From assembly GCA_003054665.1 (NCBI GenBank), contig QAYY01000012.1, positions 217,679-281,678 of the forward strand: a stretch of DNA of 64,000 bases, in the 5' to 3' direction. The DNA is from Opitutaceae bacterium EW11. GTDB lineage: Bacteria; Verrucomicrobiota; Verrucomicrobiia; Opitutales; Opitutaceae. The position numbers and the translations under genes are program-made. Positions 56,001-64,000 of this stretch are shown piece after piece (the first letter of the stretch is position 1; every line of letters begins with the position of its first letter). The notes under the pieces were generated by a model that saw only the letters and a list, made by a program, of their open reading frames with translations, was not told the DNA's origin and searched no databases.

Positions 56001-56676
56001 GATTCTGAGCCGTGCCGCGAAGAACCGGAGCGTCGGGTGTGAGGCCCCGCTTGCGGAAGGCCTGGATCGCTTCCTGGTCCATCATGCTGGCCAAGGTGGC
56101 GTCATCGAGGCGGACCACGCTGTTGATTTCGTGCGATGTGCGGAAGCCGTCGAAGAAGTGGAGGATCGGCAGACGGGCTTTCAGGGTCGCGGCATGTGCC
56201 ACGGCGGCAAAGTCTTGCGCCTCTTGCGGGGAATTGGAGGCCAGCATGACCCAGCCGGTCTGACGGCAGGCCATCACGTCGCCGTGGTCGCCGAAGATCG
56301 AGAGCGCGTGGGTCGCGAGCGTGCGGGCGGTGACATGGAGAACGCAGGGCGTGAGCTCGCCAGCGATCTTGTACATGTTCGGGATCATCAACAGGAGGCC
56401 CTGCGATGCGGTGAACGTGCTGGCCAACGCGCCTCCCTGGAGGGCGCCGTGAACCGCACCGGCAACGCCGGCCTCGGATTGCATCTCAACGATTTCCGGG
56501 ATTTGGCCCCAGAGATTCGTCTTTTTGGCGACCGCCCACTCATCGATGTGCTCGGCCATCGGCGACGAGGGCGTGATGGGGTAAATGGCGAATACCTCGT
56601 TCAGCCTATATGCTACGGACGCGACCGCCTCGTTTGCATCGAGCGTGGAAGCGCGTGGAGTTTTGGAAGTGTTCAT
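53038..56676 (-). CDS. nifJ: Pyruvate:ferredoxin (flavodoxin) oxidoreductase
   Basis: Single-chain PFOR of 1212 residues, oxidising pyruvate plus CoA to acetyl-CoA and CO2 with reduced ferredoxin. Domain signs in order: [30 protein letters not shown] (N-terminal TPP pyrimidine domain), two 4Fe-4S ferredoxin motifs ([12 protein letters not shown] and [12 protein letters not shown]), a third cluster/TPP region ([43 protein letters not shown]) and [21 protein letters not shown] near the C-terminus. The start at 56676 fits the family. The enzyme is oxygen-sensitive in most organisms and indicates at least facultative anaerobic metabolism or a ferredoxin-dependent pathway. Confidence 0.97.
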   Translation of the reverse strand: MNTSKTPRASTLDANEAVASVAYRLNEVFAIYPITPSSPMAEHIDEWAVAKKTNLWGQIPEIVEMQSEAGVAGAVHGALQGGALASTFTASQGLLLMIPNMYKIAGELTPCVLHVTARTLATHALSIFGDHGDVMACRQTGWVMLASNSPQEAQDFAAVAHAATLKARLPILHFFDGFRTSHEINSVVRLDDATLASMMDQEAIQAFRKRGLTPDAPVLRGTAQNPDVFFQAREAANKYYEAVPGILKDTFAQFAKLTGRSYGLVEYAGHPQADRVIIAMGSGAETAAETAAWLNSKGQKTGVVKIRLYRPFPVADLIAALPTSVKSIAVLDRTKEPGAQGEPLYLDVVAALRDSENGGKFDGARLKVIGGRYGLASKEFTPAMVTGVFNELSKSRPKHSFTIGIVDDVTGTSLDYDAAIDIEPANRTRAVFFGLGSDGTVGANKNTIKIIGEEAGQYAQGYFVYDSKKSGGITTSHLRFGSQPIYAPYLISQAEFVACHQFHILDNQPVLDFCKPGGTLLLNVPVPTERAWDLLSAETQSEIIAKKLRVYAIDAGAVAREAGLGGRINTIMQVCFFALSKVLPLEQALQSIQAAIKKSYGKQGEETVKKNLAGVERALAALKELQVPAHASASHRRPAPVPDDSPDFVKNVTGMMLSGRGDLLPVSAFPIDGTWPTGTARFEKRNLAAQIPVWDATLCIQCNKCVEVCPHAAIRAKFYEPRELTNAPATFKSVPFRSSEQKGNNYTLQVAPEDCTGCELCVHVCPAKSKTDANHKAINMEPQLPLRAEEKKNFDFFLKLPPVDRSKFKADTPKAVQFFDPLFEFSGACAGCGETPYIKLLTQLFGDRAVIANATGCSSIFGGNLPTTPYTKDREGRGPAWANSLFEDNAEFGLGVRLGVDRREARAHKLLERLAPRIGEDLAKAILTADQSNDAAIVAQRARLIELRGKLSSIEGSDARELEQTVDYLVKKSVWIIGGDGWAYDIGYGGLDHVIASGRKVNIMVLDTEVYSNTGGQCSKATPLGAAARFTMAGKATGKKDLGLLAMTYGNVYVARIALGAKDAQTLNALREAEAYPGPSLIIAYAHCISHGYNLQDGVEHQRLAVETGYWPLFRYDPRRADKNQNPLVLDSAAPKGELTQLTRLENRYKQIARKDPEKAAGFEKQAQQAVHHRFALYQQLAAQSYAAPAEGAEKPAAPAAAAPAGTNGKTK

Positions 56677-56807
56677 GGGCGACCTAAAAAATTCGGAGTG
56701 TCGCCACCTTACGCCTCGCTCCTCAACGGGGCTGCGCATCTTTTGCTCATCAATGCGCGGTCGTTGGGAGAGGGGCCAACCAGTAAGATAAGTCGGTCTT
56801 CTGCTGC

Positions 56808-56835
56808 GCAGTTACGGCAGTGAACTGCCTACTGC
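56808..56835. promoter_or_regulatory. Double dyad (GCAGT/ACTGC) upstream of nifJ
   Basis: Two GCAGT words (56808-56812 and 56817-56821) are followed by two ACTGC words (56824-56828 and 56831-56835), giving nested symmetry, with GGCAGT-GA-ACTGCC at the core. It lies in the 217-bp gap between nifJ and the TonB-domain gene, about 130-160 bp upstream of the nifJ start. It could be an operator or an RNA hairpin after the TonB gene (59 bp after its stop in the reverse direction); it has no T-tract. Confidence 0.35.
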
Positions 56836-56893
56836 AGAGCCCGTTGGCGGCTGGAGTCTGCCGTGGGGAACCACGCGCGGTGGTCGAATAAAC

Positions 56894-58564
56894 TCAGAGC
56901 GCTTCGAGCGAGAATTTGAATGGTATCCGAACCCTGACCACCACGTTCCGCTTCTTCGCCTGTGGAGGTTCAAATGACCAATCTCGCGCGGCCTGCACGG
57001 CCGCGTAGCCGAAATCAGGTTCTGATGCGCTGACGATTCTGGGTAACCGTGCTTTCCCATCGCGATCCACCAAGATCTCCACGACGGCTCGGCCCTCGGT
57101 GACAGCCTTGTTGACGGTACATGGAAAAATCGGGCTTCGCCGGGAGATGGGCGTCAATGGAGAGTCGAGGTCCTTGGGGCTCAGGATTCTGTCGGGATGA
57201 CCGATTTCCTGACCCAACAAGTGGGCATCGCCACGCGGGAGGATGTTCTCGTCCTCGCTGAACGAGAACACCTGTTTTACCGTCAGGATCGTGCTGATGG
57301 GTTCGCCTTTCTTTGAGGCGGGGTAGAACTCGTACGAACTCACTGCTGCGACAAGGGCGAGCCCGAACTCCGGATGCGACGCCTCCACCACGCGGGCAGC
57401 GATCACCTTTCCGCCGGCATCGATGCAATAAACGACTTTGGCGTGCCCCCGCGTCTTCGCCCGGAGAAGCTCATAGGGGTAAACGGGAAAAACGATGCTG
57501 CGCGGTTTAGGTGGAACATCGAACCGATACTGCTCGGGGATCTTCGAGAGATTCTCCGCGCTGGGCAGGTCGACGGTCGCGAGATCGTTTCCTCCGTGGG
57601 GAATGTTGAATTCGAAGACGAAGTCCTGTAGCAACGCCGTGTTCACAGGCTGGCCGTTGCGAAGTCCCGGTTCGTACTTCCATTGTCTTGCGGCCTCGAC
57701 CGCCGGTTCGTCGAAAGCAGGGTTACTTGAACGCACGACGATCGGTTCGCGCACCACGCCTTGGGTATCGACGACCAAGGCGATCTGCACCTCGCCTTTG
57801 TACCCTGCTTCCTGTGCAGCGTAGGGAAACTCCGGTCGTACCTTCCGAATCGCCTTCGGTGGATTCGTCTTTCCCGGCTGTGCTGCTGTCCAAGGGGGCG
57901 TGATGATCACCGGGAGCGAGAGTTGGCCCGCGACAGGGTTCCCGTCGCGCCGCGCGGGAGCGAATTTCCAGGATTTCAGCCCTGTCTGAATGTCCTGTCG
58001 GTACGCGATTGCGTCGGGTGAATCCGTGAGGACGTCGGTCACGGCACCCTCGGCGTTGATCTCGACCACGATCTTTGCAACGAGACTGCCCCGGGGATCG
58101 GATGAGGCGCCGGCGGCAAAAATAGGTGTCACCTTCAGAACGCGCGGCTTGGCGTTGGATGCCTGCGCCGAGGCCGCTTTGGGGTTCAGAATGATGGCGT
58201 ACCAGATCTCGGATTCGACTGGATTCCCGTCGAGCACCGCAGGTCGAAACCAGGTTGCCCTATGCTGGTACACGCTCGCTTCAATGTACGGGCTCGTCGC
58301 CTGGAAGCTAAACGTGGAGCGCTTCCCGTCGGTTTGAACGTACTCTTCGACGAGTGCGTAGCCTCCCGTCTCGGAGGATTTCATCTCCTGCGGGTACTCG
58401 ATGCTCGGCGTTTTCCGAAATGTCGGAATCTGCAGCCTTTGGTCCTCAGGAGGCGTGATCCACGACGGATCGGTGACTGTCACGTCCTGGGCCTTCAAGA
58501 CCAGAGACGAAACGAATAGCGAAAGCCCAAAACCCGCCGCGCGCATTGCGTATCCAAGATCCAT
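56894..58564 (-). CDS. Periplasmic protein with about five tandem TonB C-terminal-like domains
   Basis: An exported protein of 556 residues with a signal peptide (AAGFGLSLFVSSLVLKAQ). TonB_C-type repeats are recognisable at intervals, each with G...V...V...G.V and W.F.PA or equivalent (TGLKSWKFAPARRDGNPVAG, AARQWKYEPGLRNGQPV, AVSSYEFYPASKKGEPI, AARDWSFEPPQAKKRNV). The first repeat is divergent. No membrane anchor or Pro-rich linker. It resembles the four-domain protein at 49.4-50.7 kb, suggesting an expanded local family. Other starts at 58582 or 58546 are possible. Confidence 0.72.
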   Translation of the reverse strand: MDLGYAMRAAGFGLSLFVSSLVLKAQDVTVTDPSWITPPEDQRLQIPTFRKTPSIEYPQEMKSSETGGYALVEEYVQTDGKRSTFSFQATSPYIEASVYQHRATWFRPAVLDGNPVESEIWYAIILNPKAASAQASNAKPRVLKVTPIFAAGASSDPRGSLVAKIVVEINAEGAVTDVLTDSPDAIAYRQDIQTGLKSWKFAPARRDGNPVAGQLSLPVIITPPWTAAQPGKTNPPKAIRKVRPEFPYAAQEAGYKGEVQIALVVDTQGVVREPIVVRSSNPAFDEPAVEAARQWKYEPGLRNGQPVNTALLQDFVFEFNIPHGGNDLATVDLPSAENLSKIPEQYRFDVPPKPRSIVFPVYPYELLRAKTRGHAKVVYCIDAGGKVIAARVVEASHPEFGLALVAAVSSYEFYPASKKGEPISTILTVKQVFSFSEDENILPRGDAHLLGQEIGHPDRILSPKDLDSPLTPISRRSPIFPCTVNKAVTEGRAVVEILVDRDGKARLPRIVSASEPDFGYAAVQAARDWSFEPPQAKKRNVVVRVRIPFKFSLEAL

Positions 58565-58770
58565 GGAAGTCTCGTTTGCCATGGCGGGTTGCGCGGATGG
58601 CGGCAATAGCGAACAGACGTGTTGGTTGCCCTTTCTGAACGGGTTTATTGCGGAGGAGGCGCGCGCTGCGGCTATGTGCGCTGCGATGCGTCTACGACGG
58701 GGCGCCCGGGTCTGTAGCCTGCGTTGCGGCGTTGACCCCGCCGCGGCGCTTTGACTAGTTCTCGCGCCTT

Positions 58771-60297
58771 ATGTCCTCGAACTCCGCCGGATCCGACAAC
58801 CTCATGGAAGCCATCGTTTCGCTCGCGAAGCGCCGGGGCTTCGTTTTCCAGTCTTCCGAGATCTACGGCGGTTTGAACGGCTTTTTCGACTACGGCCCGC
58901 TCGGCGTGGAGTTGAAGAAGAACATCCGCGACTGCTGGTGGAACGACATGGTGCGGCGCCGCGATGACGTCGTCGGCTTGGAAAGCTCGATCATCATGCA
59001 CCCGAAAGTTTGGGAAGCCTCGGGCCACGTCGCCGGCTTCACCGACCCGCTCGTCGATTGTAAAGTCTCCAAGCAGCGCTACCGCGCAGACCAGCTTTTC
59101 TTCGCTGCCGTGATTGTCGACGGAAAGACCGTGGGGCACGTCTCCGCGCTCGAGAGTGAACGCACTCAGGAAGAGCTTCAGGAGGCGGCCGAGACGTTCA
59201 AGCGCAAGAAGGCCATCCAGGGGCAGCTCGCTCCGGTCGTGATCAAGGACATGACCGAAGCGAAACCCGAAGAGGTTCCGCTCATCCCGTCGCCGGCGAC
59301 AGGCGAGGCGGGCAGCCTCACTCCGCCGCGTGCGTTCAACATGATGTTCGAGACGTACGTCGGTCCGATGCGTGATTCGTCCGCGGTTGCCTACCTCCGG
59401 CCCGAGACGGCCCAGGGCATGTTCGTCGATTTCAAGAACGTTGTGGATACGGGCCGCGTGAAGCTGCCGTTCGGCATTGCTCAAGTCGGCAAATCGTTCC
59501 GCAACGAGATCACACCGCGCAACTTCATCTTCCGCTCCCGGGAGTTCGAGCAGATGGAAATGGAGTATTTCATTCACGAAGACGCGGATTGGAAGAAGTG
59601 CCACGACGACTGGATCGAGTGGTGCCGCTCCTGGTTGGTCTCGATCGGCCTGCCGGAGTCCCACCTCAGCCTTTACGCGCATCCGAAGGAAAAGCTGGCA
59701 TTCTACTCGAAGGGCACCGTGGACATCATGTTCAAGTATCCCTTCGGCGTGCAGGAGCTCTGGGGCATCGCTGCCCGCGGCAACTACGACCTGACGCAGC
59801 ACGCCAACACCTCGGGTGTACCGCAGATGATCTTCGACGAGGCGACGAAGAAGAAATTCACGCCGCACGTGATCGAGCCGGCCGTGGGCGTCGACCGCAT
59901 CTTCCTCGCGGTGCTCTGCTCGGGCTACGCCGAGGAGGACGTCAAGGATGAGAAGGGCAACGTGGAGAAGCGCACCGTGCTGCGGCTGAGCCCGCGCGTC
60001 GCGCCGATCAAGGTCGCGATCCTGCCGCTGGTGAAAAACAAGCCCAACCTCGTCGCCCGTGCGGAGGAGCTCTATCGCAAGCTGAAGCGCAAGTATTCGG
60101 TTTTCTACGACGAATCCGGCGCGATTGGCCGCCGTTATCGCCGCCAGGACGAGATCGGCACCCCCTGGTGCGTCACGATCGACTTCCAGACGATCGAACA
60201 AGACGGCACATTCACGCTGCGCGATCGCGATTCCATGCAGCAGACGCGCATCGACGAGGCGCAGCTTTTTGCTCTCTTGGAAGAAAAAGTGTATTGA
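58771..60297 (+). CDS. glyS: Glycyl-tRNA synthetase (dimeric, alpha2 type)
   Basis: Class II aminoacyl-tRNA synthetase of 508 residues, of the homodimeric bacterial/archaeal/eukaryotic-type GlyRS rather than the GlyQ/GlyS tetramer. Motifs: RRGFVFQSSEIYGGLNGFFDYGPLGVELKKNI, SGHVAGFTDPLVDCK, motif 2 GKSFRNEITPRNFIFRSREFEQMEMEYF, and motif 3 GVDRIFLAVL. The C-terminal anticodon domain has ILPLVKNKPNL and YRRQDEIGTPWCVTIDF. A strong terminator follows, so it is a single-gene unit separate from the downstream secretion-like operon. Confidence 0.97.
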   Translation: MSSNSAGSDNLMEAIVSLAKRRGFVFQSSEIYGGLNGFFDYGPLGVELKKNIRDCWWNDMVRRRDDVVGLESSIIMHPKVWEASGHVAGFTDPLVDCKVSKQRYRADQLFFAAVIVDGKTVGHVSALESERTQEELQEAAETFKRKKAIQGQLAPVVIKDMTEAKPEEVPLIPSPATGEAGSLTPPRAFNMMFETYVGPMRDSSAVAYLRPETAQGMFVDFKNVVDTGRVKLPFGIAQVGKSFRNEITPRNFIFRSREFEQMEMEYFIHEDADWKKCHDDWIEWCRSWLVSIGLPESHLSLYAHPKEKLAFYSKGTVDIMFKYPFGVQELWGIAARGNYDLTQHANTSGVPQMIFDEATKKKFTPHVIEPAVGVDRIFLAVLCSGYAEEDVKDEKGNVEKRTVLRLSPRVAPIKVAILPLVKNKPNLVARAEELYRKLKRKYSVFYDESGAIGRRYRRQDEIGTPWCVTIDFQTIEQDGTFTLRDRDSMQQTRIDEAQLFALLEEKVY

Positions 60298-60347
60298 GCG
60301 AGCCGCGACATCCAGTCGCGTTCCGCCGGGAGATTCGAGTGATTCGG

Positions 60348-60377
60348 CCCGCCCCGCCAGGGGCGGGTTTCTTGTTT
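60348..60377 (+). terminator. Rho-independent terminator after glyS
   Basis: Stem CCCGCCCC (60348-60355) pairs with GGGGCGGG (60360-60367) around a GCCA loop, followed by TTTCTTGTTTT. It lies 51 bp after the glyS stop and isolates glyS from the next operon. Confidence 0.9.
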
Positions 60378-60470
60378 TCTGGGGTGCGCATTTGCGCGAG
60401 GGCGGAGATCAAGCTGGATTATTAGTAAGAAAACATTGACACACAGACAAACGTCGTTTCCGTTGGCGGC

Positions 60471-61184
60471 ATGGCAGAGGAGTCGAAGGGAGCGGAGGGA
60501 GTAACTCGGCAGACGCCGCGCGAGGGAGACAGTCCCCGTGGGCGTCCGCCGTTTACCCCTTCCAGGATATTGCTGAGTGGGCACGAGAAAACGCTGAGAG
60601 ACCGGACCATCACGTTGGGAATCCTGACCATCGGTTTGTTCGCGATACTCTGGACGATCGTCGCGGTGCGCGGGGCGCAGCGGGTCTTCGTCATCGATCC
60701 TTTGGGCGGCGTTGTGCAGGGCCCGCTCGAACCGCTGTCGTCGAGTAGGGGCTATTTCACCATCACCAGCATCAACGCTGTGCAGGCCGCGTTTCAGCGG
60801 TCGGCTGCCGGCTTCGATCTGCCGGAGATGGTGCCGCTCTACTATTCGGCCAAAGCCCGACGCACGCTCGACGATGACACTTCGCGAAGGACGGAAGATT
60901 TTCGACGTCGGCATCTCACGACGAAACCGGTGATCGAGAGCATCACGCCGCCGGAACCGGCTGGAAACGGTCGCATCGTCCGCGTCACCGGTCGCCTGCA
61001 ATGCACCGGCGCTGTCAATGGCCGCGTGTTCTATGAGGAGCCGGGCTACGAGATGCTTCTCGTCTTCCGTCCCAATTCCGATCTCGGCAACAAGGCAGCT
61101 CTCCCGTGGGTGGTGGACGAGGTCGACTTGGCGCTCGGAGATCAGGAAATCGAAGGCCTCCGCGCCAAGAACCGGCTCAAATGA
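60471..61184 (+). CDS. VirB8/TraE-like membrane protein (putative type IV secretion component)
   Basis: A 237-residue protein with a charged cytoplasmic N-terminus (about 1-46), one membrane helix (ITLGILTIGLFAILWTIVAV, about 47-66) and a periplasmic domain (VFVIDPLGGVVQGPLEPL, then RGYFTITSINAVQAAFQRSAAGFDLPE). This topology, length and position before VirB9- and VirB10-like genes fit VirB8/TraE. Sequence similarity is not directly recognisable, so the call leans on context. Its stop overlaps the next start (ATGA). Confidence 0.6.
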   Translation: MAEESKGAEGVTRQTPREGDSPRGRPPFTPSRILLSGHEKTLRDRTITLGILTIGLFAILWTIVAVRGAQRVFVIDPLGGVVQGPLEPLSSSRGYFTITSINAVQAAFQRSAAGFDLPEMVPLYYSAKARRTLDDDTSRRTEDFRRRHLTTKPVIESITPPEPAGNGRIVRVTGRLQCTGAVNGRVFYEEPGYEMLLVFRPNSDLGNKAALPWVVDEVDLALGDQEIEGLRAKNRLK

Positions 61185-62278
61185 AGGTGTACCGTGCTTG
61201 GTTTGCTCTGGCCTTGAGCTGGATGTCCGCCGGTCTGGCGATCGATTTGTGGGGAGCCGAAAAACCGGTTGGCGCCGACGTTGTGAGACGTGTCGAAATC
61301 GATCCGGCGACGCCGGTCTTCATTCCCGTTCACCCGCGGATCGCGACAACCGTCAGCTTTCCCCGGCCGATCGGCGAACCGATGGGCACGGGCTTTGTTG
61401 AGGCGGAGGCGTTTCAGAAGGCGATGTCGGAAGGGAAAACCGTCGGTGGGCGTGGCGAGTACCTGATTACGTTTTCGCAGGGGGATGCGTTTTTCACGGT
61501 GCAGCCGATGCAGCAGAGCGAGCTGCTCAACCTGAATGTACCCTTCGAAGGCGAAACAGTAGTCTTGTTCTTTTATCTGGTCGAACAGCCCCTGGCGGCC
61601 GTCGCCAGTTTGAACTTCATCGATAAACCGGTTTCCCGCGTCGGGAAGAACGGCCCGGCGGGCACACTCAAAAACCCCGGTGCGAGCGGGGAGCGCGGAG
61701 GAGATGTTTCTCGGCCCGTCGTGACCGGCATTCTCCGGAGCGAAACGGCTCCGGCGCCCTCATCGCTACCCGCCTCTCCCGCACGGCTGGAAGGGCTGCT
61801 TCGAAAACTGAAACTCGTGCATGCTGCGCATGCCGGCTCCGAGCTGGACGATCTGGCATCCGCGTTGAAGCTGAATGTCGCGATCTCCGCGGCCGAAGAT
61901 CCTCAATCGCTCGAAATTCCGCATCCCGTCAATCGATCGGCGCTTTTCGAGTTGGTGATCCTCCGTGCGGCCCGGGACTCGGCGTTGGATAGCGTGGGTT
62001 TCGTCACGCTGTTTCGAAACACCTCCGAGAAAGAAATCGTATTCGATCTGCGGACACTCTCGGTTCGATGCGGCGCGGCGTTGTACACCGCGCGCGTGAT
62101 CGATGCGCCGGCCTCGCTCAGGCCTGGCGAGGTGCTGCCCGGCTACTTCGTCATCGTCGGTGCGGACGATGGGCGTCCGGCTCATTTGCTGCCGGGGAAC
62201 GACTGGCGCGTTTCTGTCGATCTGGTGAGTCCTGGCAGTTCACCTGACTTGTGGAGTGGCGAGGAGGAGGAAGAATGA
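61181..62278 (+). CDS. VirB9/TraK-like exported protein (putative type IV secretion component)
   Basis: A 365-residue protein with a signal peptide (WFALALSWMSAGLAIDLWGAE). The N-terminal half looks like a VirB9/TraK beta-domain (VVRRVEIDPATPVFIPVHPRIATTVSFPRPIGEPMG, then EYLITFSQGDAFFTVQPM), and the C-terminal half has a second beta-sandwich (VTLFRNTSEKEIVFDLRTLSVR, then DWRVSVDLVSPG). The central part (about 150-230) is Ala/Pro/Gly-rich. ATG 61181 overlaps the stop of the VirB8-like gene, and its stop overlaps the start of the VirB10-like gene. The identification is by fold impression and gene order. Confidence 0.55.
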   Translation: MKVYRAWFALALSWMSAGLAIDLWGAEKPVGADVVRRVEIDPATPVFIPVHPRIATTVSFPRPIGEPMGTGFVEAEAFQKAMSEGKTVGGRGEYLITFSQGDAFFTVQPMQQSELLNLNVPFEGETVVLFFYLVEQPLAAVASLNFIDKPVSRVGKNGPAGTLKNPGASGERGGDVSRPVVTGILRSETAPAPSSLPASPARLEGLLRKLKLVHAAHAGSELDDLASALKLNVAISAAEDPQSLEIPHPVNRSALFELVILRAARDSALDSVGFVTLFRNTSEKEIVFDLRTLSVRCGAALYTARVIDAPASLRPGEVLPGYFVIVGADDGRPAHLLPGNDWRVSVDLVSPGSSPDLWSGEEEEE

Positions 62279-63492
62279 TTTCCGGTTTTCTCAGGACAAA
62301 GATCGGTTTCGTGCTCCTGGTCCTGCTGGTCGTCGGTGTCTTTGCGGCCCTGTCGACGCTGAAGAAACGCCGCGCGGCACATGCCCCCGGCGCGGCATCG
62401 GTGACGACGGTTGCCGGGCAATCGGGTGCGGAAGATGCGGCGATGCTCAAGCGCGCCCAGGAGAGTTCACGTGCTCGGGCTGAGGATGTTCGCACCGAAC
62501 AGGAGGTGAGGCGCAACGTGACGTCGACCTCGGATCAATATGGCACGCTCTATCGCCGGCGCGCGGTGACTTCTCCGGTCGAGGGCCAATACGTGCCGCC
62601 CGATCGCGCACGAACCGAAGACGGTGCAACCGACGCCGGTTCGGTCCAGCCGTCGCTGCGTATTCACGGTCGGAAGTCCGCGAGCGACGACGCTCGCGGC
62701 CCCGTCGCTCGGGCGGTCGGCTCGATCATGCCGAACCTGCCGGGGCTCCAGAATCTGCCGAAGAATCCGTTCGAGTCGCCGTTCCCCGTGGAGGGGATCT
62801 CGGGAGCGAAATCGCGCCGGCACCGCGTGCCGCCGGAGCGCTTTGTCCCTTTCGGGCGGTTGATCAAAGCCGAACTCGTAATGACGTTGGAGTCGTCTTC
62901 GGAGGCGATGCCGCTTGTCGGCCTTATCACCGAGCCGGTGTACAACAACGGCAGACTTGTGATTCCGGCCGGTACGGAGATTCACAGCACCGCCCGACCG
63001 AACAGCATGCGCGACCGCATCGTGTCCGGGGAAGAGTGGCACATGGTTTTCCCTCGGGAGGGCGCGAAACCGAATGGCCGGCAGCTGCAATTCTCCGCGG
63101 TGGCGCTCGACCGCGAGGATCAAGAGGCGAACGGACTTGCTTGGCCCGTCACGGATGGCTCCTACGGATTGCGCGGACGGGTCCTTCGAAATGGTCAGAC
63201 ACAGGAGGAGATCATGGTTTTTGCCGCCGAGGCTCTGAAAGCCGCCAGTGCCACCATGATGGAGCGCGAGACGACGGTCGCCGGCACTCGACTCCAGGCG
63301 AATGCCACGAACGCGGCGCTGGCCGGAGGGCAGGCGGTGCTCGCGCGTGTTGCCGAACGGCTCATGCGGGAAATCGAGATGAACGGCGCCTATGTGCAGG
63401 TGCCCGCCGGAAAACAGTTTTACCTCTATCCCAAGCAAGTGATCGACCCCGATAGCGCCGACATTCCGACGCGCGAGGTGGTTGAGCAGTAA
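62275..63492 (+). CDS. VirB10/TraB/TrbI-like protein (putative type IV secretion scaffold)
   Basis: A 405-residue protein with one N-terminal membrane helix (GFVLLVLLVVGVFAALS, about 11-27), a long charged and Pro/Arg-rich linker (about 28-175) and a C-terminal beta-barrel domain resembling VirB10 (GRLIKAELVMTLESSSEAMPLVGLITEPVYNNGRLVIPAGTEIHS, then VPAGKQFYLYPKQVID). In VirB10 this domain spans the outer-membrane core complex. The GAGGAGGAGG just before ATG 62275 is a strong ribosome-binding site. The gene overlaps the VirB9-like stop by 4 bp. Confidence 0.75.
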   Translation: MISGFLRTKIGFVLLVLLVVGVFAALSTLKKRRAAHAPGAASVTTVAGQSGAEDAAMLKRAQESSRARAEDVRTEQEVRRNVTSTSDQYGTLYRRRAVTSPVEGQYVPPDRARTEDGATDAGSVQPSLRIHGRKSASDDARGPVARAVGSIMPNLPGLQNLPKNPFESPFPVEGISGAKSRRHRVPPERFVPFGRLIKAELVMTLESSSEAMPLVGLITEPVYNNGRLVIPAGTEIHSTARPNSMRDRIVSGEEWHMVFPREGAKPNGRQLQFSAVALDREDQEANGLAWPVTDGSYGLRGRVLRNGQTQEEIMVFAAEALKAASATMMERETTVAGTRLQANATNAALAGGQAVLARVAERLMREIEMNGAYVQVPAGKQFYLYPKQVIDPDSADIPTREVVEQ

Positions 63493-63499
63493 GGATCTG

Positions 63500-64000
63500 A
63501 TGAATACAAGATGGTTCGTGTTGGCTTTTTCGCTGGGCCTCGCCGGCTGCGCCTCCAATCCGCCGCTTGGCTGGCGGCCAGGACCCTATGTTCGACCTGA
63601 GCTGGTGATGGTCCCTGCGGACCAGGCGCACTATTACGGTATCGGCCGGCCCCGTGGGGAGGTTGCATCGCCACGTCGGACTGCGTCGGCTCCGACAAGC
63701 GTTCGAAGCGTGCAGACAGACTCGGAAGTCACCGCGCTTCAATACAACCGATACCCCGATCCCGCGCGTCCTGACGAGTTGATGCACGAGGCTCACATTG
63801 TTTACCGACGAGAGAGCTTGCCGCGTTGGCGGCTGCAGCCGCCCCCAGGGGAGCAGCAAATACTCGTTGGCCCCCGGATTTCCGACGGGCGTGGGGAAAT
63901 CAAGCCGCTTGTCTCCCAAGAACTGGAGTCGTTCATGCGCCAGCAACGGGACCAACAGCGCGAACAACAGGATCTGCTTGGGAAAGTCGCTGGTGGAATG
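63500..64000 (+). CDS. VirB7/TraV-like lipoprotein, 3' truncated by window edge
   Basis: Open from ATG 63500 to the last base with no stop (167 codons). A lipoprotein signal with lipobox LAGC (Cys 17) precedes a Pro/Arg-rich, low-complexity body (PPLGWRPGPYVRPELVMVPADQAHYYG, then YRRESLPRWRLQPPPGEQQ) and a Gln/Arg-rich coiled end (FMRQQRDQQREQQDLLGK). Position directly after the VirB10-like gene (7 bp) and the lipobox fit the TraV/VirB7 slot, although it is longer than most VirB7. The rest of the operon lies beyond the window. Confidence 0.6.
   Translation, partial: MNTRWFVLAFSLGLAGCASNPPLGWRPGPYVRPELVMVPADQAHYYGIGRPRGEVASPRRTASAPTSVRSVQTDSEVTALQYNRYPDPARPDELMHEAHIVYRRESLPRWRLQPPPGEQQILVGPRISDGRGEIKPLVSQELESFMRQQRDQQREQQDLLGKVAGGM

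Noticed and set aside
53035-56823. Long open frame (1262 codons) on the + strand opposite nifJ
   Set aside because: It is an antisense shadow: GC-rich third positions make stop codons rare opposite real genes. The reverse strand encodes a textbook PFOR with two ferredoxin motifs.
60436-60441. TTGACA as promoter of the type IV secretion-like operon
   Set aside because: No -10-like hexamer at 16-18 bp spacing (the sequence there is GC-rich) and the start codon follows too soon.

Overview
The window is GC-rich, gene-dense chromosomal DNA. It looks like a member of the Verrucomicrobiota, most likely Opitutaceae-like. This is an inference from gene content: a PEP-CTERM protein, multi-domain TonB C-terminal proteins, a PPi-type PEP carboxykinase, OleC/OleD, a solute-binding protein fused to a permease, and few strong Shine-Dalgarno sites. 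I found no rRNA, tRNA, CRISPR array or transposase.

Layout. 1-2.6 kb: end of an F-type ATP synthase operon (atpG partial, atpD, atpC), whose intergenic gaps carry striking inverted arrays of an 8-bp repeat. 2.7-3.9 kb: a soluble chemoreceptor. 4.4-7.3 kb: a ferrous iron uptake operon (feoA-feoA-feoB and a small Cys-rich membrane protein). 7.4-10.8 kb: PPi-dependent PEP carboxykinase. 11-14.1 kb: TerC and ExoD membrane proteins, queE and queC. 14.3-19.1 kb: a forward run of histone-deacetylase-like hydrolase, RNase D, oleC and oleD. 19.1-25.5 kb (reverse): a very large secreted LamG protein, recA with a clear terminator, a DUF486 protein and a hypothetical; a further hypothetical follows to 26.0 kb. 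26.4-29.7 kb: sugar-type ABC permease genes, one fused to its own binding protein. 29.9-31.5 kb: a PEP-CTERM protein. 31.6-34.2 kb: a three-gene reverse operon encoding the two AAA+ modules of a ClpB-like protein as separate genes in inverted order, around an unrecognised protein. 34.7-39.6 kb: MarR regulator with RND efflux adaptor and pump. 39.8-40.7 kb: LysR regulator, followed by a possible 25-residue membrane peptide. 41.1-45.8 kb (reverse): a three-gene phosphorelay. 45.9-47.5 kb: small stress/envelope proteins and a DUF2959 lipoprotein. 47.7-58.6 kb: type II NADH dehydrogenase, TonB-domain proteins, a phytase-like esterase, pdxH and pyruvate:ferredoxin oxidoreductase. 58.8-60.3 kb: glyS with a terminator. 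60.5 kb to the end: an operon of four genes resembling the VirB8/TraE, VirB9/TraK, VirB10/TraB and VirB7/TraV core of a type IV secretion system, running off the window.

Taken together the metabolic genes suggest a flexible, at least partly anaerobic lifestyle: PFOR and PPi-PEPCK at the PEP/pyruvate node, FeoB for Fe(II), a non-proton-pumping NADH dehydrogenase and an F-type ATP synthase. The least ordinary pieces are the permuted split Clp-type ATPase operon, the type IV secretion-like operon and the octamer palindromes that begin at stop codons.
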